DNA of 64,000 nucleotides from Pirellulaceae bacterium (GTDB taxonomy: Bacteria > Planctomycetota > Planctomycetia > Pirellulales > Pirellulaceae), in assembly GCA_029243025.1 (NCBI GenBank), contig JAQWSU010000017.1:62001-126000 (forward strand). The letters are read 5' to 3'. The notes under the pieces are model-generated. The model was not told the DNA's origin, searched no databases, and saw only the letters and a list, made by a program, of their open reading frames with translations. Within the stretch, counting starts at the first letter, position 1; the number at the start of each line of letters is the position of its first letter. Shown piece by piece: positions 51,850-60,254 of this stretch. The position numbers and the translations under genes were made by a program.

Positions 51850-54771
51850 ATGTTTTTTTCTCGAGCAAACGATGGCTCCCGCATCCGACGACTTTCACCG
51901 ATCCACGACTGGTCATTCGTGTCGGTATTCCTTGCTCTGGCATTCCTAACTGGCTTGCCAAAGCAAAGCGCCGCTCAAAATGAGTCGTTAACTTACAGTT
52001 ACAGCAATTTACTCGATGGAAATCTCGAACTGGCGAGCCAATTCGAACCCTTCGAGATGGTTTTAGCCGTGGAAGAGGGTTTAGGTCTGTGGGCAAACTA
52101 CATCCCGCTCGACTTCATTGAGCAGCCGGACGGGGGAAACGACGAGATCAACGACGCACCCTATCTCGACAACGGCCTTCCTCAGATTCGCATCGGACAC
52201 CACGGAATCGATGGGAACACGCTTGCACACGCCTATTCTCCGGGCGGAAACGGCCTGTCGTACGACGTTCACATGGACAGTTCCGACCGACGGTGGACTG
52301 AGCAATTTTTCCTTACCGTCGTCACCCACGAGTTGGGGCATACGATTGGGATCGATCATATTGATCAAAAAACGGCGATCATGAACACGACGCTGGGCTC
52401 GGCCAACGGGAACCTGCTGCCCGGAATTGGCGACGGCTACTTGTTCCAAGCCGACATTGATGCCGCCCAGGCAATCTGGGGCGTCGGAGCGGGGCAAGTC
52501 GTCACCAAACGGGTCTGGACCGGCGGAAACTCGACGAATTGGAGCACCCACGAAAATTGGGATCAAGGATGGCGACCTACCGCCACCTCCGCTGTCACGA
52601 TCCAAAATTCCGCCGATCTGCGACTATCGAAAGAGGAAACGATTCGTTCGTTGACCGTGGGAGGGGGCAAAACAAAGCTTGAAATCAATCGCAATGGCAA
52701 ATTGAGCGTGCGTGATGACATGCTCCTGGGTTCGTTGATTGGAGGAGACGAACTCGTCTCGGAGGGCGACACAGCTCGCGTTCGAGTCGCAACCAACTCC
52801 AGCCTTGAGAACGAGTGGTTCGATCCGAACTTTGACGATTCAGCCTGGGACCAGGGCAGCACGGGCGTTGGTTATGACAATCAACGAGATTTCCGCCCTT
52901 TCATTGGAACAGACGTGCGAACCTCCATGCAATATCGCAGATCAAGTTTCTACACTCGGATCGGCTTTGACGTCGAGGACAAAGGAGATCTCGAGTATTT
53001 GGGACTTTTCATGCGGTATGATGACGGCTTCGTCGCCTACCTGAACGGTGTCGAGATTGCTGCTGCCAACGCGCCCGATCAACTCGCCTGGAATTCGGAG
53101 GCGGATGGCCAGCGTGATGACGAGGATGCCATCATTCCGCAACTCTTCGAAATCTCGGACGCGTTGCCGCTACTTGTGGAGGGTCGAAATCTACTCGCAA
53201 TCCAGGGACTCAATGTATCGAGAAGCAGCTCAGACCTGCTCGTTTCACCTCAAATCGTGAGCGGAGTCATCGATCACGAGGTGCTAATCGACCGCGGTAC
53301 GTTGGACATTTCGGGAGATCTGGTCCTGTCTGACGCGTCGGCAAGCCGTGGCAACCTAGTTGTGAATGACGGTTTACTTCGGGTGGCTGGAGACCTGACG
53401 AGCGGTGAGGGGCAATCCAACTTAGAGCTTCGTGGCGGCACCGTGCGAGTCGAGGGAAATACAACCCCCGCAGTTCTCATCAGCCAGCGTAGCGAGACAA
53501 AATATTGGATTCCCCAAAATGGCGACCTCGGTCTCGATTGGGCTGAAACAGAGTTCGATGACGGAAATTGGGATGCAGGACCTTTCGGCATCGGCTACGA
53601 CGAGGACGCGGACTATGACCGCTTCCTCGACACCAACATTGAGTCCGAAACCCAGGATGAAAATAGCTCGTTCTACACGAGAACCGAATTCGAGATCGCG
53701 AATGCAAGTGACGTGAACGAGCTGATGCTCAAAATGCGATTTGACGATGGCTTTGTCGCATTCCTCAATGGCAAGCGAATCGCCGAGGCGAATGGCCCCA
53801 ACAATCTGCGTTGGAATTCCCGAGCGACTCGCTCCACCGATGACGATAACAACATCCATTGGCAAGAGTTCGATTTGAGCGAACATGTGGACATGCTGCA
53901 GAGTGGCACCAATGTCTTGGCAATCCAAGGACTGAACGTCAACTCCGATAGCTCCGATCTACTTGTGCTCCCCGAACTGTCTTGGCGGCAAATTGGCGGG
54001 AAAATCTCCGTTGACAGTGTAGATTTTTACGAAGGGCAGATCCTCGACGCCGAATTGATTGAAGCCACATTTCGTCATCAGGCGGGCACCTTCTCCCCCA
54101 GCCAGCCCAGCTCTAACGGTTCGCAACCCGGGCAACTCACCGTCATTGGCGCCTACGTCATGAAGAACGAAGCGACGCTAGAAGTCAACGTCGATGGCAA
54201 GACGCTTGACCAGCACGATTCACTGATTGTCAACGGATTGATACAACTCGCGGGAACTCTATCGGTCGCCGTCAATGAAAACGGAGGCAGCTACACAGAA
54301 CCCGACACGGCAGGTGAGTCAGATCAAATCATCCTGATAACGGCCGATAATATTGAGGGGAAATTCGATACCCTGCTTTACAACGACCAACCGCTTGTCG
54401 GACACCAGCAAGCTGGACTATTTAGAAGCCTACAACAAAGCAATACCGAGGTTTCTCTGATCAGCTATCGAGCCTTCCACGGAGATGCAGACGGCGACGG
54501 GAAGTTCAATTCGTCGGACTTCATCCAGATTTTCCAAGCGGCTGAATACGAGGATGATATCAGCCAAAACTCAGATTGGACCGAAGGCGATTGGTCGGGC
54601 GACATGGAATTCACCACCGAGGACCTCGTGCTCGCACTTCAAACGGGTCGTTACGAAAGTGATCCGGCTTTCGCCATCGCCGTTCCGGAGCCCAGTAGCG
54701 GCCTGTGGATCGGCTTTCTTCTCGTCTTGGGCTGCCGGCGACACGCTCATCGACGACGCAACGCTTCCTAG
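51850..54771 (+). CDS. secreted matrixin-type zinc metalloprotease with repeated beta-modules, dockerin-like loops and PEP-CTERM
   Basis: I use ATG 51850 with AGGAACACC upstream (973 residues). A long basic N-region leads to a signal helix (VSVFLALAFLTGLPKQSAA). The protease domain (about residues 60-215) has the zinc motif HELGHTIGIDH and the Met turn IMNTTLG. Two homologous beta-modules of about 160 residues follow (near 315-470 and 540-710), each with FMRYDDGFVAYLNG- or MRFDDGFVAFLNG-type strands and an IQGLNV ending. Then comes a dockerin-like EF-hand pair (GDADGDGKFNSSDF, GDWSGDMEFTTEDLV), and finally VPEPS, a helix and an Arg-rich tail. It is a cell-surface peptidase. Confidence 0.9.
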   Translation: MFFSRANDGSRIRRLSPIHDWSFVSVFLALAFLTGLPKQSAAQNESLTYSYSNLLDGNLELASQFEPFEMVLAVEEGLGLWANYIPLDFIEQPDGGNDEINDAPYLDNGLPQIRIGHHGIDGNTLAHAYSPGGNGLSYDVHMDSSDRRWTEQFFLTVVTHELGHTIGIDHIDQKTAIMNTTLGSANGNLLPGIGDGYLFQADIDAAQAIWGVGAGQVVTKRVWTGGNSTNWSTHENWDQGWRPTATSAVTIQNSADLRLSKEETIRSLTVGGGKTKLEINRNGKLSVRDDMLLGSLIGGDELVSEGDTARVRVATNSSLENEWFDPNFDDSAWDQGSTGVGYDNQRDFRPFIGTDVRTSMQYRRSSFYTRIGFDVEDKGDLEYLGLFMRYDDGFVAYLNGVEIAAANAPDQLAWNSEADGQRDDEDAIIPQLFEISDALPLLVEGRNLLAIQGLNVSRSSSDLLVSPQIVSGVIDHEVLIDRGTLDISGDLVLSDASASRGNLVVNDGLLRVAGDLTSGEGQSNLELRGGTVRVEGNTTPAVLISQRSETKYWIPQNGDLGLDWAETEFDDGNWDAGPFGIGYDEDADYDRFLDTNIESETQDENSSFYTRTEFEIANASDVNELMLKMRFDDGFVAFLNGKRIAEANGPNNLRWNSRATRSTDDDNNIHWQEFDLSEHVDMLQSGTNVLAIQGLNVNSDSSDLLVLPELSWRQIGGKISVDSVDFYEGQILDAELIEATFRHQAGTFSPSQPSSNGSQPGQLTVIGAYVMKNEATLEVNVDGKTLDQHDSLIVNGLIQLAGTLSVAVNENGGSYTEPDTAGESDQIILITADNIEGKFDTLLYNDQPLVGHQQAGLFRSLQQSNTEVSLISYRAFHGDADGDGKFNSSDFIQIFQAAEYEDDISQNSDWTEGDWSGDMEFTTEDLVLALQTGRYESDPAFAIAVPEPSSGLWIGFLLVLGCRRHAHRRRNAS

Positions 54772-54887
54772 AAATCCCACCCATCAAAACCTGAGACCAC
54801 AAGCGTCTGAATTAAGTCGATAATTTCGATCAGCGCGTTATAGTGGAATCTCGGGTCCAGTTACTTGTCATTGGGAGGGTGCCAAAA

Positions 54888-55937
54888 ATGACACTTCGTT
54901 TCGCGATTGGTTTGATCGCATTAATCGCCTTCAGCCTTGCTGCCAAGCGGGCTGTCGCCGAAGAATTTACTGTCCAGCCCGGCGATTTCCCCGAGTCATC
55001 TTCTGTTGGCGTTAAACTGTCCGCACTCATCTCCAGAGACTCTGACGACTCTGCCCTCTCAGGACGAGCCACCATCGACCTGATCTGGGAGGATGGTGAG
55101 ATCAGCCAAGCGACAATCGTCGACATGGAGTTGGAACTCGACGACAAAATCGATTTATCGCTGCTTTTTGGTACTTTTTCAGGAACGATCGAGCCAGGTG
55201 CTGCAAAAGTCCGAATGCTGGAACCCGGTTTTTCCACCCCAGTGACGAGTAATCAGTTCAGCCAAATTGAAAACGAATTCATCTTGGAAGGCGAAATCTT
55301 ACTGAACGACGAAGTTTACAACATCGAAGATTTCGGCCCAATCTTTGCCGATTTGAATGACATCGAAATCCTGACGACCCCCGACATAATTAGCACAAAT
55401 GCCAACCTCGACTTGTCATTCGACGCATCAGAAGCAGCAGGGGGCATTCCGGTTCAAATCGATGTTCAGGGAAGCGTGCTTGCCACCTACTTACAAGGCG
55501 ATTTCAACGAGAACAGGATCCTAGATGCCGGCGACATCGACCTAATTGCGACTGCGATTAGCGACGAAAATGACGACTCGATCTACGACCTGACTCGTAA
55601 CGGAATCGTCGATGAGGCGGACCGCGTCTACCTTGTTCAAGATCGTTTACAAACCTCTTTTGGCGACGCTAATCTCGATGGCCAATTCAACTCAGTCGAC
55701 TTTGTAGTCGTTTTTCAACGCGGCCAGTACGAAGACGAAGTGCCCTTAAACTCTGGCTGGGCCGACGGCGATTGGAATGGAGACGCAGAGTTTAATTCCA
55801 GCGACCTCGTTGTCGCGTTTCAAGGCGGCGGTTGGTCGAATCAAGCTAACAAAGGCGCCCTGGTACCCGAACCGAGTTGCGTGACCCTGCTGCTCCCCGT
55901 AAGCCTACTAATCTGGACACGAATTCGACGCCAGTAA
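54888..55937 (+). CDS. PEP-CTERM protein with dockerin-like calcium loops
   Basis: I use ATG 54888 with GGGAGG upstream (349 residues). After a signal peptide (FAIGLIALIAFSLAAKRAVA) there is a beta-rich domain of 190 residues. Two calcium-loop regions follow: FNENRILDAGDIDLIATAI, and GDANLDGQFNSVDFVVVFQ with GDWNGDAEFNSSDLVVAF, which is the same pair type as in the metalloprotease upstream. The C-terminus is VPEPS, a hydrophobic helix and RIRRQ. The shared EF-hand module and 116-bp spacing suggest the two genes belong together. Confidence 0.88.
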   Translation: MTLRFAIGLIALIAFSLAAKRAVAEEFTVQPGDFPESSSVGVKLSALISRDSDDSALSGRATIDLIWEDGEISQATIVDMELELDDKIDLSLLFGTFSGTIEPGAAKVRMLEPGFSTPVTSNQFSQIENEFILEGEILLNDEVYNIEDFGPIFADLNDIEILTTPDIISTNANLDLSFDASEAAGGIPVQIDVQGSVLATYLQGDFNENRILDAGDIDLIATAISDENDDSIYDLTRNGIVDEADRVYLVQDRLQTSFGDANLDGQFNSVDFVVVFQRGQYEDEVPLNSGWADGDWNGDAEFNSSDLVVAFQGGGWSNQANKGALVPEPSCVTLLLPVSLLIWTRIRRQ

Positions 55938-56114
55938 GTCCCTGGTTAAGCGACACTTTCCCCCACACCATTTTTGAGTCGCCTCAGCTTGTTCATAACG
56001 GCTCGTAACTTCGGCCTATCCGCAGAATGCAATCACTCGCGCGTTCCAGCCCGCCAATCGTTTCTGAAAGGGCAAGCGGCAGAAGCTGAACCCGAGGATC
56101 GCAACGCGACAACA

Positions 56115-56224
56115 CCCGGTGGGCGACTTCGATGCGCAATCGATCGATCGAGTTGCAATTTCTGAACACGCTCGTCTCGTCCGACCCCATACGGCGATGT
56201 AGCAGTAGGCGTAAATCACGTTTC
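56115..56224. repeat. 110-bp direct repeat, copy 1
   Basis: This copy aligns without gaps with copy 2, 220 bp further on; the first 72 bases differ at about two positions and the rest at about a third. It contains a CGATCGATCG near-palindromic core flanked by gCAA/gTTGC. It is probably an intergenic repeat element of the genome. Confidence 0.9.
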
Positions 56225-56334
56225 CACCCATCTAACCGCCTCTCTACTGATCGCTTCCGCTTCCGCGAGGCAATCCGGCCCAAAGGCTTTGAAGACAGCG
56301 TGAGTGGCTTCTCCCTCATGACAAAACAACAACG

Positions 56335-56444
56335 CCCGGTGGGCGATTTCGATGCGCAATCGATCGATCGAGTTGCAATTTCTGAACAGGCTCGTCTCGT
56401 CCGACCCCCAACGGCTCTTTAGCAGCAGCGGTAAATCCCGTTTT
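56335..56444. repeat. 110-bp direct repeat, copy 2
   Basis: Same orientation as copy 1 at an offset of exactly 220 bp. The more conserved left 72 bases suggest the repeat's functional or most recent part. Confidence 0.9.
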
Positions 56445-57483
56445 CTAACTGAGAGTTTTTGGTTTTGCCCTCTTATGACGTTGCTGTTTCGATCCGCTTG
56501 AAAAGTCAACCGCTTCCTCCCCGCAGGTCTCCGTTTCCAGCCTCAATGCCGATCGGGATCGGTGCTTTACCGAGGCAACGATGACATTTATTTGTCACTC
56601 GGATTACTTGAGAGGATCATGATGCAACACTTCCACTTCAACAGAGACGGTCACGCCGCCGGGGGTGGCTTGCCTGCTCCTCAAAAAGCAAAAGAGAAAC
56701 ACCCCATGACGTTTGGCTACCGGTGAAGCAAGTCAACGAACTGGCCGGAGAGGATATTGCGCGAGTGCACACAGACAGAAGCTTCTTAGCTTTTCGGTCG
56801 AAAACTGGGGAAAAAGCGGAAACGGTCCACACTTTTGCGATCTAGGCAATTAACCGAGCACGGGTCACGCGAAGCAGCCCGAAAAGTTCTCCCCAACCGC
56901 CCAAATCTCGCCTCAAAAACTCAATACGGCACCGTTTTCAAACAAGAAATCATTCAAAAAGCGGCTGTCCCTCCGACGTTTCCTTGTTTTGACCTCCAAT
57001 CCAAAAAAAATCTTAAATCGTTTCAAATATTGGACTTACGCCCATCAAAGGCTGCGTAACCGGGGGGAATTCCAAGATTTCTCGGAACAGTTCAAAAAAA
57101 GGCTTGCAATGCCGGCACCGATTACATAGATTGGTTGAAGTTGACGGGTTTTAATGTCTTACATCGGAACGCCAATGATTCTTATTTTGGTTTGAGTTCA
57201 TCCACCGAGCAAAAACGTTCCTGAAGCGGATGAACCTCTATTCCCAAGCGTGTGTTGTTTTTTGACACCGCTGTGAATGACATGAGGTGCCTTGCGTACC
57301 TCGCCTTAGACAAGATCTTTTTCTCGCGACCCTCCACGTTGCATTTCAACTTGTATTGTTGTGGCGCCTGAATCGATCCTTCATATGTTTGGGAATTTTG
57401 CCTGCGCTGCTGCAGGAACTTAAGCGTTTTTTTAGTAAATCAAATGGTAAAGATTTTTTTTCTAGCCGAGAAGGAAGATTGCA

Positions 57484-57966
57484 ATGCGAAAGATCCAAGT
57501 ACTCGCCCTGACGTTAGTAGCCTGTGTTGCGTTAACATCCGCCGCCAGTGCAACAACTGTTATCACTTACGACCCAGGCGACGGCAATCTAAATGCTGCA
57601 AACGCCGTTGAAGGTATCACCACGCTCGAGATCAAATCGGCGGGTGGAAACTTCATTCCTGCTAATGTAACCGGTGGCATAATTCTGCCTCCGTTCGACA
57701 CGATCACAGCTAACAAGTTGTTCGTGTTGAAAACAGATGGTTTCAACGACATCAACTTTGGTAACGTTGTAACGCCCGGTTTAAACCTCGACCAACTCGG
57801 TGCGGACATGTCGATTGACGGTTCGCTCAAGCAAGGTGGCGGTCTCGCTGGTGACGGTCCTGGCCCCTCGGAAGGTCTTGATATCGTTGTCGTTCCAGAG
57901 CCCGGTAGCATTGCCTTGATCGGCTTTGGTCTTCTCGGTCTACTCAGCTTCCGACGCAAGCGATAA
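57484..57966 (+). CDS. small PEP-CTERM protein
   Basis: The 160-residue protein has a signal peptide (MRKIQVLALTLVACVALTSAASA), a short beta-rich body rich in Asn/Gly (NANKLFVLKTDGFNDINFGNV is typical) and the sorting signal VPEPGS, a Gly/Leu helix and FRRKR. An AAGGAAG site lies six bases before the ATG. A perfect terminator follows at 58006-58041, making it monocistronic. A decayed copy of the gene lies directly downstream. Confidence 0.92.
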   Translation: MRKIQVLALTLVACVALTSAASATTVITYDPGDGNLNAANAVEGITTLEIKSAGGNFIPANVTGGIILPPFDTITANKLFVLKTDGFNDINFGNVVTPGLNLDQLGADMSIDGSLKQGGGLAGDGPGPSEGLDIVVVPEPGSIALIGFGLLGLLSFRRKR

Positions 57967-58005
57967 GATCGCTGCAAACATGGAAGCCTAGAGTAATGCA
58001 AGACG

Positions 58006-58041
58006 AAAAACGCCCAACCCGAACCGGTTGGGCGTTTTTTT
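58006..58041 (+). terminator. rho-independent terminator after the small PEP-CTERM gene
   Basis: Stem CGCCCAACC (58011-58019) / GGTTGGGCG (58026-58034) with a six-base loop, extended by A/T pairs and followed by seven T residues. Confidence 0.95.
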
Positions 58042-58045
58042 ATTG

Positions 58046-58575
58046 CCACTCAGCAACTCTTTTAACATCCGCGGTTGCTAGGCAACCACGATGTATCGAC
58101 TCCCAGTCATTTACCTCTGCTTTCCAGCAACTGCAACTCAGAAACTTAAGTCAATTCGTTTCCCGTTGCCCGAAATGATCAACCTGCTGGAACTCTGATC
58201 GCGGCAAACCAAGTGGAGAATCTCATCCCGCTTCAAATCAAGTCGGCTGGTGGATACTTTATTCCTGACAATCAAACCCCTGGCGTACCCCTACCTCCGC
58301 TCGGTGCGCCCACAGCCAACAAGCTGTTCGTGCTAAAAACAGGCGAGTTTAACGAAATCAACTTCGAAAATGTCGGAACTCCTGGCCTGAAACTCGAGGA
58401 GCTGCAGGATGACATGTCCATTTATGACTCGCTGAAATACGGCGGCAGGCTCGCTGGCGACCGGTCAGACCCGTCGAAAGGCATGGTCAGCATGCTGGTA
58501 CCCAAACCAGGCACTGCCCTTTTCTGCGGTCTGGAACTGCTCGCGTTATCCTGTTTCCGACGCCAGTATTCTTAA
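58046..58575 (+). pseudogene. decayed tandem copy of the small PEP-CTERM gene
   Basis: From 58150 the frame encodes a clear homologue of the upstream PEP-CTERM protein: AANQVENLIPLQIKSAGG against AANAVEGITTLEIKSAGG, then TANKLFVLKT and MSIYDSLKYGGRLAGD against MSIDGSLKQGGGLAGD. The PEP box has become VPKPGT and the membrane helix and Arg tail are altered (CGLELLALSCFRRQYS). A DNA stretch at about 58060-58095 resembles the original signal-peptide coding region (LTSA) but in another frame, separated by a stop at 58147. It is thus a duplication that has lost export and sorting. Confidence 0.8.
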
Positions 58576-58998
58576 AAATGCCGCCGTCTGCCCGGAGCGA
58601 CAGCGATTTCCCGAAAAACGATTACTAACGTTAACAGGGAATCTGACCGCATCTGTCATTACGTTCTGAATCGACGCATTCTTCAACGGCGTTTGAAATT
58701 ACGACCAGAACTGACAAACGGGAAAGACCCACTGCATTCCGATGGGCGCCAACCATTTCAGCAATCGAATCGCTGCCAGCTAAGGAACCAGAGACAAGCG
58801 GGCGAAAGACATCCCTGCCCAACACGGCAATCAAAGGTGACTGCGACCAGAAATCCGGGCTGAGGACAGTGAAGAGAAGCCAGAAACGAGCGGCAATACC
58901 GGCCATTCACGCTTAAAACAAACCGCCAGCTTGGCAACTCTTACTCGAAACCCTTCCGAGGAGCTTTAACGACTGAGGCTCCTCACGAATGGACCTCT
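58576..58998. other. intergenic region
   Basis: About 420 bases lie after the pseudogene and before the convergent proline-rich gene. A 91-codon minus-strand frame (58631-58906) has no ribosome site or family features. Nothing else was seen. Confidence 0.5.
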
Positions 58999-60117
58999 TC
59001 AGCCAACGAGATGCTTTGCTGATTCGCGACGCCGCTCTGACGAATCAGAACGCACGCCATTTTCCTCGAGCTTTTGCTCAAGCTCCTGAATCTCATCGGC
59101 AATATCGTGGTATCGGCCATGGATATCAAAAGCAATCCAGCCTAAATAGACGTTGAAACCAATTGAGGCAAACAGTCCCAACATGGTCAACAATAGCGGC
59201 CACCAGCGATCACTGCTCTCCTCCGTCACCGAAGTTACGACGTCCACTTTGGCCGCGAGTTCGTTTTCAGTTGTTGTTTCTTGCGTCCCAGGCAACGGTT
59301 GGGAATCACCACTTCGATTTGCAGCGGCTGGATCCGGGTTTTTGACCGGAACAACGGCGGGTATCTCGTTTGGAGGCGGCGAAATATACTGCTGACCCGA
59401 GAACGAACCCTGCGTCACTCTGCTTTCAAAACCTACCTCACTCCTCGTCACCGTCGCCCTCGATTGCGGGGCCACATTCAACGGCGGAGCGGGCCCCAAA
59501 CCCTGGGGTGGACCAGCTCCCACTGACGGATTCGCGGGCAGTCCACCAGAAATCGAATTGACCGATCCACGACGAAGCGGCTCGTTCGCCACCGAGGCAG
59601 AAGGCGAGACGATTCCTGCAGGATTCCTTCCTGAAAGGGCTGCTGCAGGCCCAGCAAGATATTTAGTCGGCGGAGGCGGAGGCAGATCGAGCCCATCAGC
59701 GCTCCGCAAGGCTGGAAAGCCGGCATGTGATCTGGAAGGCGTACCGGGCGGTGAACGCAAGGCGTTTTCAATATCAGACCAGTCTGTATTGACCGGAACT
59801 GCCGCTGGAACACCGGTAATTGGATTGGTCGCCATCACACCGGGCGCTGTTGGGTTTACAGGAAAACCGGGCTTCGGATCCTGAGCAACCGAAACGGTTG
59901 GCAAACCCTGGGTGACCGGCGGAGCCTGGTAAACAGGTTGAGCCGCCGGTGCCGACGGTAACTGTCGCGTCACCACCGGACCAGATATCTGAGTCGATTG
60001 CCAGCCGCTACCCTCAGCGGCCACGGTACAAATCAGCAGCAGTGCCATCCCGGCCATGCACATCGCTCCTAGCATTTCGCTGTCCCGGCATTTGAAATAA
60101 GCCCGGCCCAACGACAT
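58999..60117 (-). CDS. proline-rich membrane protein, hypothetical
   Basis: The 372-residue protein has an N-terminal signal segment (MLGAMCMAGMALLLICTVAA, about residues 15-34). About 240 residues follow that are rich in Pro, Ala, Gly and Val with a disordered look. One membrane helix (WWPLLLTMLGLFASIGFNVYLGWIAF, about residues 305-330) precedes a short coiled, charged tail (YHDIADEIQELEQKLEENG). The architecture suggests a periplasmic stalk with a cytoplasmic oligomerisation tail. No family is recognised. It is on the same strand as the permease upstream. Confidence 0.7.
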   Translation of the reverse strand: MSLGRAYFKCRDSEMLGAMCMAGMALLLICTVAAEGSGWQSTQISGPVVTRQLPSAPAAQPVYQAPPVTQGLPTVSVAQDPKPGFPVNPTAPGVMATNPITGVPAAVPVNTDWSDIENALRSPPGTPSRSHAGFPALRSADGLDLPPPPPTKYLAGPAAALSGRNPAGIVSPSASVANEPLRRGSVNSISGGLPANPSVGAGPPQGLGPAPPLNVAPQSRATVTRSEVGFESRVTQGSFSGQQYISPPPNEIPAVVPVKNPDPAAANRSGDSQPLPGTQETTTENELAAKVDVVTSVTEESSDRWWPLLLTMLGLFASIGFNVYLGWIAFDIHGRYHDIADEIQELEQKLEENGVRSDSSERRRESAKHLVG

Positions 60118-60254
60118 CGATTCCGAACAATCCTGACTGGCTTCCCAGATGGTATTCTTTGATAGCGTCCTCTGTAAATACAGATTTTCGCTAGCGGCCT
60201 CTAAATAGGCTTCCCATTTGGGAATCTAGCGGGCACTTTAGAAGCCGATGCAGC

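Larger units (their letters stand above)
55938..57483. other. 1.5-kb gene-poor region with a 110-bp direct repeat
   Basis: There is no supported gene. Minus-strand frames at 55993-56319 and 56216-56509 contain the same peptide (SDETS[VL]FRNCNSIDRLRIE) because they read the repeated DNA, so they are judged repeat-derived and not genes. Beyond 56600 the sequence is AT-richer, with long A and T runs. A possible promoter (TTGCAA at about 57105, 17 bp, TAGATT) points to the PEP-CTERM gene at 57484. Confidence 0.5.

Noticed and set aside
52081-52605. 174-codon minus-strand open frame
   Set aside because: Antisense to the metalloprotease zinc-motif region; composition is that of a complementary shadow.
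55993-56509. two minus-strand frames encoding similar peptides (SDETS, FRNCNSIDRLRIE)
   Set aside because: The similarity comes from the 110-bp DNA repeat; neither frame has a ribosome site or continues as protein outside the repeat.
58631-58906. 91-codon minus-strand open frame
   Set aside because: No ribosome site, no recognisable features, and it lies in a short intergenic gap.
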